From: Bacteroidota bacterium
GTDB lineage: Bacteria > Bacteroidota > Rhodothermia > Rhodothermales > Rubricoccaceae
Length of the DNA: 64,000 bases
Assembly: GCA_039821555.1 (NCBI GenBank)
Contig: JBCBNX010000001.1
Coordinates: 48,477-112,476 of the forward strand
Reading direction: 5' to 3'
Part shown: in pieces, positions 24,853 to 32,903 of the stretch
Numbering within the stretch: the first letter of the stretch is position 1
How the letters are laid out: each line of letters opens with the position of its first letter
Program-made: the position numbers and the translations under genes
The notes under the pieces: model-generated
Told to the model about the DNA's origin: nothing
Database searches by the model: none
What the model saw: the letters and a program-made list of their open reading frames with translations, nothing else

Positions 24853-26208
24853 CTACAGGCTGCGCGCGAGGCGGAGGCCGGTGAACTGCCACGTGGCCTC
24901 GGGCGGGAAGAAGTTGCGGTAGGTGGGGCGGATGTGCGAGCGGCTCGTGGCACAACTGCCGCCGCGGAGGACGTACTGGTTGCACATGAACTTGCCGTTG
25001 TACTCGCCCAGCGCTCCCTCGACGGGGCGATACCCGGGATACGGCCCGTAGCTGCTTGACGTCCACTGCCAGACCGAGCCGTACATCTGCCGGAGCTGTG
25101 GCACGTCGGCTGGTGCCCCGTCGCCCCCGACCGGGCCGCCGACGCGGTCTGAGATCGCGGGCGGGTGGAGGTGTCCGGCGTCCACAAACGGCCCGACGAC
25201 GGGGAGCGATCGGGCGGCAGCCTCCCACTCAAACTCAGTAGGAAGGCGGGCTCCGGCCCAGCGAGCGTAGGCGTCCGCCTCGAAGTAGGAGAGATGGCAG
25301 ACGGGCTCGTGGGGGTCGACCTCGCGGAAGCCGTGCATCGTGTAGTGCATCCACACGCCGTCGCGGCGCTCCCAGTAGAAGGGCTCCGTCCATCCGTGCT
25401 CCTGGGCGTGCGCGAAGCCCATCGAGAGCCATAGCTCCGCGCGGTCGTAGCCTCCATCGGCCATGAATGCGAGGAATTCGCCGTTCGTCACCAGGCGGCC
25501 GCCGAGTGCATAGGGTTCGAGGAAGACGCGGTGGCGTGGCCCCTCGTTGTCGAAATGGAACCGCTCGCCCACCGTTGCGCCCTCCGGGGCTGCGAAGCCC
25601 ACGTGATAGATGCCACCCTCGAACGGGACATAGTCGATCGGTCCTGGGTCGCCTGCCTGAACATGGGGCCGGGCGTCATAGGCGGGGCGGAGTGGATTGA
25701 CCGCGAAGACATGCTTCAGGTCGGTCACCATCAACTCCTGGTGCTGCTGCTCGTGGTGCAGCCCGATCTCGACCGTGTCGGCGAGGGGCCGGTGCGCGTC
25801 CTCGTCGAGCCCGTCGAGAAGCCGCTCCATGTGGGCGTCAACGTGCGCCCGGTAGCGCTTGACCTCGTCGACCGTAGGCCGCGACAGGTAGCCCCGCTGC
25901 GCGCGGCAGTGGCGCTCGCCCGCCTGCACGTAATAGCTGTTGAAGAGGAACAGGAAGCGGTCGTCGTAGAGCGCGTAGCCGTCGAGGAACGGCGTGAGGA
26001 CGAAGGTCTCCCAGAACCAGGTCGTGTGCGCGAGGTGCCACTTGGTGGGGCTGATATCGGCCATCGATTGGACGACGTAGTCCTCGATAGCAAGGGGCGA
26101 GCAGAAGGCCTCGGTGTGGGCGCGTACGGCTTGGTAGCGGTCGAGGAGGCGTGCCCGGATGCCGTGAGAAGCAGCATCGACGGACGGCGGCGTGGCGGTG
26201 GAGGGCAT
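24853..26208 (-). CDS. egtB: Ergothioneine biosynthesis sulfoxide synthase EgtB
   Basis: A 451-residue iron enzyme that joins hercynine to cysteine or gamma-glutamylcysteine using oxygen. The N-terminal DinB-like part has PTKWHLAHTTWFWE (His61 as a likely ligand) and HHEQQHQELM, which gives the other two histidines of the facial triad. The C-terminal half is a formylglycine-generating-enzyme-type domain: PVCHLSYFEADAYARWAGARLPTEFEWEAA, GSVWQWTSSSYGPY, CNQYVLRGGSCATSRSHIRPTYRNFF. The ATG at 26208 is chosen because an upstream in-frame start adds an unusual 17 residues. The lack of egtA and egtC nearby suggests that free cysteine may be the sulfur donor. Confidence 0.93.
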   Translation of the reverse strand: MPSTATPPSVDAASHGIRARLLDRYQAVRAHTEAFCSPLAIEDYVVQSMADISPTKWHLAHTTWFWETFVLTPFLDGYALYDDRFLFLFNSYYVQAGERHCRAQRGYLSRPTVDEVKRYRAHVDAHMERLLDGLDEDAHRPLADTVEIGLHHEQQHQELMVTDLKHVFAVNPLRPAYDARPHVQAGDPGPIDYVPFEGGIYHVGFAAPEGATVGERFHFDNEGPRHRVFLEPYALGGRLVTNGEFLAFMADGGYDRAELWLSMGFAHAQEHGWTEPFYWERRDGVWMHYTMHGFREVDPHEPVCHLSYFEADAYARWAGARLPTEFEWEAAARSLPVVGPFVDAGHLHPPAISDRVGGPVGGDGAPADVPQLRQMYGSVWQWTSSSYGPYPGYRPVEGALGEYNGKFMCNQYVLRGGSCATSRSHIRPTYRNFFPPEATWQFTGLRLARSL

Positions 26209-26382
26209 CGACAGAGTGCGAGGGAAAGACAAGGAGGCGCTTTCGTGGGCCGGAAGCATCCGCGAGTGTGCGCAGGCGGCGCATGCGACAACGTACGCGC
26301 CAGGACGCCCCGAACGATACCAGGCTTACCTCGGAACGGGTATCCGGGTCCCCCTCATGGGCCCGGTGCTGCGGGCAGAGAG

Positions 26383-27138
26383 TCACGCAGCGGCGACCGT
26401 GCCTACTCCAACTGGTGTGCCCAGATCGCGCGCCGCCACCAGCGCCTCAATGTGACGCAGCAGCGTCTTCGGCGCAAACGGCTTGGTGAGGTAGTCGTCG
26501 GCACCGAGCGATCGCGCGTAGGTGATGGTGGAGGCATCGTTGTGCGCGCTCACCATCATCACCGGTAGATCCGCGGTGGTTGGCTCGCGGCGGATGCGGG
26601 CAAGCACCTCCAGCCCGCTCATGCCAGGCATTGAGATGTCCAGGAGGACGAGATCGAAGGGCGGAGCATTTGGCGTGTCGAACAGCATCGCAACGGCCTT
26701 CGTGCCTAGGTCGCAGTGTGTGGGCGTGGCCCCATGGCGACGCAGCGCGTTGCAGATCACCGAGCCGATGAGGGGGTCATCTTCCACGACCAGCACGTGC
26801 CGGGCAACCGCCTCGCACTCGGAGTTCGGCGGTGGTGTTGGCCCAGGCGCAGGCGGGCATGGTGCCGTCTCTCGGCCTTCCATGCAGGCTACGACGACCT
26901 CCAGCAAGGCATCCAGGAGATCGGGGCGGGCAACCTCGGGAGCCTCTCGCAGCGTACGGGCGGCATTGGTGATCTCAGGGTAGCCGAACTGTCCCCCTGA
27001 GCCTTTCAGCGTATGTGCCTCGCGAAGAATCGAGTCCCAAGCGGCAGGCTCACCCGCCATCGCCTGGACTCGGAGCGTTTCCAGGCTGTGGCGATGGTCA
27101 GCAAGCAAAGACCGGTAGAGGGCACGCAGTTCGTCCAT
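26383..27138 (-). CDS. Hpt domain and response-regulator receiver protein
   Basis: A 251-residue phosphorelay protein with the order Hpt then receiver. The Hpt phosphoacceptor is His42 in REAHTLKGSGGQFGYPEI. A proline-rich linker (about 92-108) leads to a receiver domain with acidic pocket VVEDDPLI (119-124), phosphoacceptor Asp167 in LVLLDISMPGMSG, the S/T position MMVSAHND, and Lys in DDYLTKPF. There is no DNA-binding output domain. Its kinase is not adjacent; it probably takes part in a multi-step relay with a hybrid kinase elsewhere. Confidence 0.87.
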   Translation of the reverse strand: MDELRALYRSLLADHRHSLETLRVQAMAGEPAAWDSILREAHTLKGSGGQFGYPEITNAARTLREAPEVARPDLLDALLEVVVACMEGRETAPCPPAPGPTPPPNSECEAVARHVLVVEDDPLIGSVICNALRRHGATPTHCDLGTKAVAMLFDTPNAPPFDLVLLDISMPGMSGLEVLARIRREPTTADLPVMMVSAHNDASTITYARSLGADDYLTKPFAPKTLLRHIEALVAARDLGTPVGVGTVAAA

Positions 27139-27172
27139 CGGAGCAGGGGGAATTCAGGAGACCCCGGTGGTG

Positions 27173-27179
27173 CACACTA
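27173..27179 (-). promoter_or_regulatory. TAGTTTG-like box upstream of the Hpt-receiver gene
   Basis: On the minus strand TAGTGTG lies 35 bases before the ATG at 27138. It has one mismatch to TAGTTTG boxes elsewhere in the window. Confidence 0.25.
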
Positions 27180-27417
27180 CATGCCGCGCCCAGCGGTTAG
27201 GAGAGGCCGCTATATCATCTCGACTATTAGGTATCCGGTCGTGACGCCTGACCAAGGAAAACAGGGTGTCGACGCGTCCGGGCGTCTGCGGAGAGAGTCG
27301 CAACTACCACGAGAGAGGGGGTGGTCAGGTACGTTTTCAGAAACAACTCGTCGGACCCGCGCGCGGACTGCAGCGTTGGCTCTGCCACTCACCCCGCCCG
27401 AGCCGTCTCCCTCGTCC

Positions 27418-28230
27418 ATGACCGCCGATCTCCTTGACCTCAGCGAGCGCCTGCGCGCTAGGTACGACGCGATTAGCGCGCGCATCAGCGCAGCAGCGAC
27501 GCGGGTTGGCCGGGAGCCGGGTGACGTCACGCTCATCGCGGTGTCCAAAACGTTTCCGCTTCGCAGCATTCGTGCGGCGGTGGCTGCAGGGCTCCGCGAC
27601 TTCGGGGAGAATCGGGTGCAAGAGCTCGACGAGAAAGCGCGCGCCCTGCCCGGTGCCTTCCTCGATGCCTGCGCAAGTCATGCGTCCGTAAGTGACGCCA
27701 TCGTAAGTGACGCCATGGACGACAATGACGCAGTGACCAGCATACAGTCGGGCGAGGCGATCCGATGGCATCACATCGGGTCGCTCCAGCGCAACAAGGC
27801 TAAGACGGTCTGCGAGGTCGCCGACGTGTTCCACGCGCTCGACAGCCCGCGCCTGGCGCGCGAACTGGACAAGCGGGCCGAAGCGGTCGGCCGCGTTCTC
27901 CCGTGCTACGTCCAGGTCAACGTCTCGGGCGAGGGCACGAAGTCAGGGTTGGCCCCCGAAGAGACGCCCGGCTTCATCGACAGCCTAAACGCGTATGCGC
28001 ACATCCGACCTGTTGGGCTGATGACACTCGCGTCGCCAGCCCGCGCGCCCGACGAATTGGAGACGCTGGTGCGACCGCAGTTCCGACGTCTTCGCTGCCT
28101 CGCCGAGCAGGTTGGGCGCGACCGGCTGCCCTGCCTCTCGATGGGGATGAGCGGTGACTTCGAGGTCGCTATCGAGGAGGGCGCGACGCACGTGCGCGTT
28201 GGCTCGGCACTCTTCGGGGCACGTGGGTAG
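27418..28230 (+). CDS. yggS: YggS/PLPBP-type pyridoxal-phosphate homeostasis protein
   Basis: A 270-residue PLP-binding TIM-barrel protein of the YggS family, which buffers intracellular PLP. The PLP lysine is Lys44 in LIAVSKTFP; other motifs are DFGENRVQE, WHHIGSLQRNK, and the C-terminal LSMGMSGDFEVAIEEGATHVRVGSALFG. It is about 40 residues longer than the usual 230. The excess lies between the FGENRVQE helix and the WHHIG strand (about residues 80-112) and is partly built from a 15-bp tandem duplication. A TACGTTTT box lies 81 bases upstream. Confidence 0.92.
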   Translation: MTADLLDLSERLRARYDAISARISAAATRVGREPGDVTLIAVSKTFPLRSIRAAVAAGLRDFGENRVQELDEKARALPGAFLDACASHASVSDAIVSDAMDDNDAVTSIQSGEAIRWHHIGSLQRNKAKTVCEVADVFHALDSPRLARELDKRAEAVGRVLPCYVQVNVSGEGTKSGLAPEETPGFIDSLNAYAHIRPVGLMTLASPARAPDELETLVRPQFRRLRCLAEQVGRDRLPCLSMGMSGDFEVAIEEGATHVRVGSALFGARG

Positions 28231-28285
28231 CGAAGCCTTCGTCACGTTTTCCGACACCCTTCCGCAGAACGACGATGGAAAGCCG

Positions 28286-28292
28286 TAGCTTG
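28286..28292 (+). promoter_or_regulatory. TAnnTTTG-like box upstream of the DivIVA-like gene
   Basis: TAGCTTG lies 126 bases before the ATG. It resembles the TAGTTTG boxes elsewhere in the window, but the distance is long and support is weak. Confidence 0.2.
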
Positions 28293-28417
28293 CAGCGGCT
28301 TCGTGAAACCGTGCTGCCGCTCGAAAAGAACGACCGCGCGTTGCATCGGTTGGTCCTCCCAGACTTCACCCGTCCACGTTTTACCAGCCACCCTCCACCG
28401 ACCCATCGAGGCATCGC

Positions 28418-29227
28418 ATGCTCGACCCCCTTCAGATTCGAAAAAAAGAATTCACTAGCGCCTTCCGAGGTATTAGCGAAGACGAGGTCCGCAACTTTCT
28501 CCACGAGGTGTCCCGCCAGTGGGAAGAGCTCCTGAGTGACAACCGCCGCGCCGAGGCGCGCGTGCAGGAACTCGAAGGCAAACTCGCCCACTACGTCCGG
28601 ATCGAGGAAGCCCTCCAAGAGGCTGTGCACTCGGCCCGAGAGAACGCCCGCCGCACGCAGGAGACGGCGGAGCAGCGCGCGAAGCTCATCACCGAAGAGG
28701 CCGAGATGCGCGCCCAGCAACTCGTGCAGGACGCCGAGCACGAGCGCTACCTCGCCAAGCAGGACCTCTCGAAGCTCAACAACCGCATCTCCGAGGTAAC
28801 GGCTCGGCTGCGCGCGTTCCACACGTCGGAGTTGGAGATCCTGGCCGCGTTCACCGGCGAGGAGCCGACCGGCTACTTTCCCCGCGTGGCTCAGGGCACC
28901 CGTCGTGCCTTGCCTGCCGCCGGCGCGCCGCTCGTCGGCGACGCCCCCGTCCACCCCGAGTCCCCAACCGAGGAGGCACGCACTGCCGAGCCCCGTCCCG
29001 CCGAGCCTCGCGCCACGGAGACGCGCCCTGTCGAAGCCCGCCCAGCGGAAGCACGACCTGCAGAAACACGCCCGAGCGAGCCTGCCCCGGCCGACACCTC
29101 ACGGTCGGCGATGGACTTCCGGGCCCTCTTCACACCGCCCTCCCGCCCAGCAGTGACGGACACCGTGCAGCGCGACACGGAACTCGAAAAGGCGACCATC
29201 CGACGCATCATCGAGGACATCGACTGA
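28418..29227 (+). CDS. DivIVA domain-containing protein
   Basis: A 269-residue coiled-coil protein. The N-terminus, with PLQIRKKEFTSAFRGISEDEVRNFLHEVSRQWEEL, is the DivIVA lipid-binding domain. A coiled coil runs to about residue 150 (RAEARVQELEGKLAHYVRIEEALQEAV). A tail of about 70 residues rich in Ala, Glu, Pro and Arg follows (repeated (A/T)E(P/A/T)RP units), then a short conserved-looking C-terminus with MDFRALFTPP and ATIRRIIEDID. DivIVA proteins mark negatively curved membrane and recruit division or growth factors. They are best known in Gram-positives, so the role here is open. Confidence 0.85.
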   Translation: MLDPLQIRKKEFTSAFRGISEDEVRNFLHEVSRQWEELLSDNRRAEARVQELEGKLAHYVRIEEALQEAVHSARENARRTQETAEQRAKLITEEAEMRAQQLVQDAEHERYLAKQDLSKLNNRISEVTARLRAFHTSELEILAAFTGEEPTGYFPRVAQGTRRALPAAGAPLVGDAPVHPESPTEEARTAEPRPAEPRATETRPVEARPAEARPAETRPSEPAPADTSRSAMDFRALFTPPSRPAVTDTVQRDTELEKATIRRIIEDID

Positions 29228-29285
29228 GAGTGCCGCAGCACGAAGGCCGAAGGGGACCAGGATCTAGCTAGCAAGCACTGATATT

Positions 29286-29370
29286 GTCGTCCTGAACTCG
29301 CTTCAGGATCACTGACGGCTCCGCTGTTCCGTGGCCTTGCTGAGTTGCTGAGTCGAGTTCAGCGTGCCAT
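29286..29370. repeat. Intergenic palindromic repeat element
   Basis: The element begins with a short hairpin (CCTGAA at 29291-29296, TTCAGG at 29302-29307). It is bounded by CCTGAACTCG (29291-29300) and its near-inverse CGAGTTCAGC (29354-29363). On the minus strand it can be read as HAELDSA and ILKRVQDD-like peptides, a pattern I recall from interspersed palindromic repeats in many Gram-negative genomes. It fills much of the 282-base gap between the DivIVA-like gene and the phosphorylase gene. Confidence 0.55.
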
Positions 29371-29509
29371 AGCGGGAGGCATGGCTTGATGTCAAATGCG
29401 TACCTGTTAGTGAGAGAGGTGGACGCGCAGTAGGATCGCGGACAATGAGCGAGCGCCACGAGCGTAGCTTCCTCCTCGCCTTTCGACCGCCTGACTTCGT
29501 ACCTCCCCC

Positions 29510-30391
29510 ATGCCCGTCACCGAAGGCCTCGACTTTGACATTGATGCGTACCGCGCTCGTGTCGAGGAGGCCGCCGCCGCCGTTCGCGCTCACCTCGACC
29601 TCGGCACCGACCCGCCGCGCATTGGTCTGATCCTGGGCACCGGCCTCGGCAAGCTCGCCGACGAGATCGAGATCGCGGCCGACGTGTCCTACGACGACCT
29701 CCCGCACTTCCCCGTCTCGACGGTGGAGTCGCACCACGGGCGGTTGATCGCGGGAACGCTGCGCGGTGTGCCCGTGCTGGCAATGCAGGGGCGCTTCCAC
29801 CTTTATGAGGGCTACACGCCGAAGCAGGTCACCTTTCCAGTTCGTGTCATGGGATCCCTTGGCGTGGAGACGCTGCTCATCTCGAACGCAGCAGGCGGCA
29901 TGAACCCGCACTTCCGGCGCGGCGACCTGATGCTGATCACGGATCACATCAACTTCCAGGGCGCCAACCCGCTCGCTGGACCAAACGTGGACGCCTGGGG
30001 GCCGCGCTTCCCTGACATGAGCGACCCTTACGACGCGTCGCTCCGCACCGTTGCAAAACAGGCGGCGCTCGACCGGGCGCTCAAGCTGCAGGAGGGCGTC
30101 TATGTGGCCGTGGAAGGCCCCAACCTGGAGACGCGCGCCGAGTACCGGATGCTACGCGCCATGGGAGCCGACGCCGTGGGCATGAGCACCGTACCAGAGG
30201 TCATCGTCGCCAAGCACATGGGGCTGCAGACGCTCGCCATCTCCGTCATCACCGACGAGTGCTTCCCCGACGCGCTCAAACCCGTCTCCATCCCCGAGAT
30301 CCTAGCTGCCGCTGGCGAAGCCGAGCCTAAGCTCACCCAGATCATCGCCGATGTGGTCGAGAGGGTGGCAGAGAGTAGCAGTGCTGCATAA
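29510..30391 (+). CDS. punA: Purine nucleoside phosphorylase
   Basis: A 293-residue trimeric-type (PNP/MTAP superfamily) phosphorylase that splits purine nucleosides with phosphate in the salvage pathway. Motifs: IGLILGTGLGKLADEI (phosphate loop), STVESHHGRLIAGTLRG, MQGRFHLYEGY, LISNAAGGMNP, LITDHINFQGANPL, YVAVEGPNLETRAEYRML (purine site Glu), GADAVGMSTVPEVIVAKH, and ISVITDECFPD. The Glu-Ala-Glu-rich N-terminus (about 20 residues) is slightly longer than usual. The ATG at 29510 is the only good start. Confidence 0.94.
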   Translation: MPVTEGLDFDIDAYRARVEEAAAAVRAHLDLGTDPPRIGLILGTGLGKLADEIEIAADVSYDDLPHFPVSTVESHHGRLIAGTLRGVPVLAMQGRFHLYEGYTPKQVTFPVRVMGSLGVETLLISNAAGGMNPHFRRGDLMLITDHINFQGANPLAGPNVDAWGPRFPDMSDPYDASLRTVAKQAALDRALKLQEGVYVAVEGPNLETRAEYRMLRAMGADAVGMSTVPEVIVAKHMGLQTLAISVITDECFPDALKPVSIPEILAAAGEAEPKLTQIIADVVERVAESSSAA

Positions 30392-30479
30392 CGTGCTAGA
30401 ATGGTGAAGCTTGCTTACTATGTTCAACCGATAGTTGGTCGGTGACTCCAGCGGTTTCCGTACGGATTCAGTGAGCTCG

Positions 30480-31199
30480 ATGAAGAAGGCCATTGTCGTT
30501 GGAGCTACCTCGGGAATCGGCCGCGCGCTTGCGTTGGCCTTAGGAGCCCGCGGATACGCTGTTGGTGTTACAGGGCGGCGAGCGGATCTCCTCACTGAGT
30601 TGCTAGCTGAACTCCCCGCAACGTCTGAGGCGGCTGAGATGGACGTGACCCAACTTGCTGGTGCCAGGCGCGGATTCGACGGGCTAGTAGAGCGCATGGG
30701 TGGTGTGGACCTCGTTGTGATTAGCGCTGGGACAGGGCACACGGACGAAGCAAAGTCTTGGGCCCACGTCCGCGAGACCGTCGAAACGAATGTGCTCGGG
30801 TTCGCAGCGCTCGCCGATGCTGCCTACCGTCACTTCGAGACGCGTGGGCACGGGCACCTGGTCGGAATCACTTCGGTGGCAGCGGTGCGTGAGAGTGGGC
30901 TAGCCCCGGCCTACCACGCATCAAAAGCCTTCGCCGCGCGCTATCTCGCCGGGCTTCGTCACCGCGCCGTGAAGTCGGATCTTGCCCTCGTCGTGACGGA
31001 CGTGCGTCCAGGGTTCGTGGATACTGCGATGGCGAAAGGTGACGGCCTGTTCTGGGTAGCGACACCGGGACGGGCGGCGTCGCAGATCGTGGCGGCGATC
31101 GAAAAGCGGCGGAGCGTCGTCTATGTGACGAAGCGGTGGCGAGGAGTTGCTGCGGTGCTCGCCTCACTTCCGGGGGTGCTCTACCGCCGTGTCATATGA
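30480..31199 (+). CDS. Short-chain dehydrogenase/reductase
   Basis: A 239-residue classical SDR oxidoreductase. It has the cofactor loop VVGATSGIGRALALALG at residues 6-22, an MDVT segment, LVVISAGTG (the usual NAG position), VETNVLGF, the catalytic Ser in ITSVAA, and Tyr-x-x-x-Lys as YHASK, followed by VRPGFVDTAM. An Arg after the loop (GRRADLL) suggests NADPH preference. Substrate unknown. The ATG at 30480 gives the typical MKKAIVVGA opening; the upstream in-frame start is less likely. Confidence 0.9.
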   Translation: MKKAIVVGATSGIGRALALALGARGYAVGVTGRRADLLTELLAELPATSEAAEMDVTQLAGARRGFDGLVERMGGVDLVVISAGTGHTDEAKSWAHVRETVETNVLGFAALADAAYRHFETRGHGHLVGITSVAAVRESGLAPAYHASKAFAARYLAGLRHRAVKSDLALVVTDVRPGFVDTAMAKGDGLFWVATPGRAASQIVAAIEKRRSVVYVTKRWRGVAAVLASLPGVLYRRVI

Positions 31200-31353
31200 T
31201 CCACCGTCGCACGCCTGCGAAGGGCATGAGAACGCCACGTTCCCCGTCAGCCGAACATATCCGGTGCACGAGGTAGGTCGGAACGTGGACGAGTGCACTA
31301 CCCTCGAAAGCCAGCATCTCGTACTACGCGGGCCTGCAAGCGCGATCCTCCGC

Positions 31354-31409
31354 AGGCCTCTGCGAGCACGGCTTAGGCTGCAGGCCTCTGCGAGCACGGC
31401 TTAGGCTGC
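31354..31409. repeat. 28-bp perfect tandem duplication
   Basis: Two adjacent identical 28-base units, 31354-31381 and 31382-31409, beginning AGGCCTCTGCGAGC. The second contains the stop codon and last codons of the minus-strand helical-protein gene; the first lies just past it. Just outside, GGCCTGC (31331-31337) pairs with GCAGGCC (31352-31358). Confidence 0.9.
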
Positions 31410-32861
31410 AGGCATCGGCTGCGAGACCGGTTCGCCGCTCGACCGTCCTTTGGCGATCCTGTAGTCTAGCCACGCTTCGACGGCCTCTACGAACAAGTGG
31501 GTCAAGCCCAGTCGAATGTTGCTAATGTCGCCGACGCCTAGGAGTCTCCGTTCTCTCAAGAAGTAGCCCACGCTTCCGTCGGGCTTTTGGGACTGAAGCA
31601 GATAGTCCAAGACGGATGAAAGCCGCTCGTTCAAAGGCCGCTGCGCGAGGTGGCTGGCCACGAGTCGGGCTACGACCTCGACATCGCCCTCTCTGGCAAA
31701 GCACTCGGCAAGGTCCAGTGCGTCGGCATTGTCTAATCCGGGATCGGCGTGCGTCGCTAAGCCAGACAAGACAAAATCACGGTCAGGCCTCAATGCTCCG
31801 GCGCTGTCGTCTCGGGGCTCACCGTTTGGAGTGGAGACTGCGTCAAACGTCGGGACATGCGCCCCGAGCTCGCTCTGTGCGTTGAGATAGAGGACGGCTC
31901 GGTTTCGAGCTTCGAGGACCCGGCGAAGTACATGGTCGTCGTTCTCCTGACCGAGTGGCTCTAGCTCGAAGTGGGGGACTTGCTCTGCGTCCGGCGGCGC
32001 AGCCACGTCGAGCAGGGCAGCGACGAGCGTGGTGTGGCAACAAGCATAAAACACCCGATCTCGGTCTGGGTCGTCTCCCATCGCTTGCCTCGTTGCCTCG
32101 GAAGGGGGCGTATAACCATCCGGGTCGCGCTGCGCTTGGAAGAGCGCTAGATATCGATCGAGCGTGGTGGAGGGGAAACCCTCCGTGCACCGCGCAGCAA
32201 TCAATAGTTCGCCCAACACGTCCCAATCACCTCGTCGCGCAAAATGGGGAAGGAGGCTCTGCAGCACCAGCACGACTTTCCCACGGGCCGGATGGTCGTG
32301 ACCCATCCGACACCGTCCGAAGTGGTTCAGGTAGAACAGCGTGTGGGTGATGCTATAGGCCGTGTCTCGGTCCATGCTCAACAGGCTGCGGCACGTGTTG
32401 AGCGCGGTAGCTGGCACGAAGCGAGCTGGATCGAGGCTACGGCCCTCGTACAGTGAGAGGAAGTAGTGTTGGTCGAGGCGCCGATAGGGCACCACCTCGC
32501 TGGCGTAGGGAAAGCCAGCCCGGAGGGCGAACTCCATGGTGGCCTCATGCTCGGGGACCACGTGCCCGTGGAGGTGCTTCAGCACGAAGTAGGGCATGAG
32601 CCACGCCCAGGCTCCGGGGAGCGACTTCCTGGCGGCTTCGGCGATCTCCTGGCTGTTGACGTACGCCGTGAGTACGCTCTGCCACCGCGTGAGGAGGTCG
32701 TCAGGGACTCCACGGGCGCCGCGGAGGGCCCTGTATAGGATGGCAAACTCTCCAGCGCGCTGGAGGAGCTTCCTGTCAATGGACGCCGTCTCTAGGTGCG
32801 GTAGGATTAGATCGATATGCCGATCTAACCACCGCACAGATGGGGAGAAATCAAGACTCAC
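31401..32861 (-). CDS. Large helical protein of unknown function (DUF6895-like)
   Basis: A 486-residue, mostly helical cytoplasmic protein with no signal peptide or membrane segment. The opening WLDRHIDLILPHLETASIDRK and internal motifs such as CRSLLSMDRDTAYSITHTLFYLNHFGR, RGDWDVLGELLIAARC and YACCHTTLVAALL suggest an alpha/alpha-toroid-like fold. From memory it resembles DUF6895-type proteins, which occur mainly in actinobacteria; this was not checked. Several Cys and His residues (FGRCRMGHDH, YACCHT) could bind metal. It starts 42 bases after the stop of the small duplicated-motif gene, so they form a two-gene unit. Function unknown. Confidence 0.75.
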   Translation of the reverse strand: MSLDFSPSVRWLDRHIDLILPHLETASIDRKLLQRAGEFAILYRALRGARGVPDDLLTRWQSVLTAYVNSQEIAEAARKSLPGAWAWLMPYFVLKHLHGHVVPEHEATMEFALRAGFPYASEVVPYRRLDQHYFLSLYEGRSLDPARFVPATALNTCRSLLSMDRDTAYSITHTLFYLNHFGRCRMGHDHPARGKVVLVLQSLLPHFARRGDWDVLGELLIAARCTEGFPSTTLDRYLALFQAQRDPDGYTPPSEATRQAMGDDPDRDRVFYACCHTTLVAALLDVAAPPDAEQVPHFELEPLGQENDDHVLRRVLEARNRAVLYLNAQSELGAHVPTFDAVSTPNGEPRDDSAGALRPDRDFVLSGLATHADPGLDNADALDLAECFAREGDVEVVARLVASHLAQRPLNERLSSVLDYLLQSQKPDGSVGYFLRERRLLGVGDISNIRLGLTHLFVEAVEAWLDYRIAKGRSSGEPVSQPMPAA

Positions 32862-32903
32862 GGAACGGGTACCTTCCAGAGCAACGTGCTACGAGCTACC
32901 CGT

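Noticed and set aside
29268..29459. Minus-strand open frame with HAELDSA and ILKRVQDD peptides
   Set aside because: This is the usual false translation of a palindromic intergenic repeat, not a gene.
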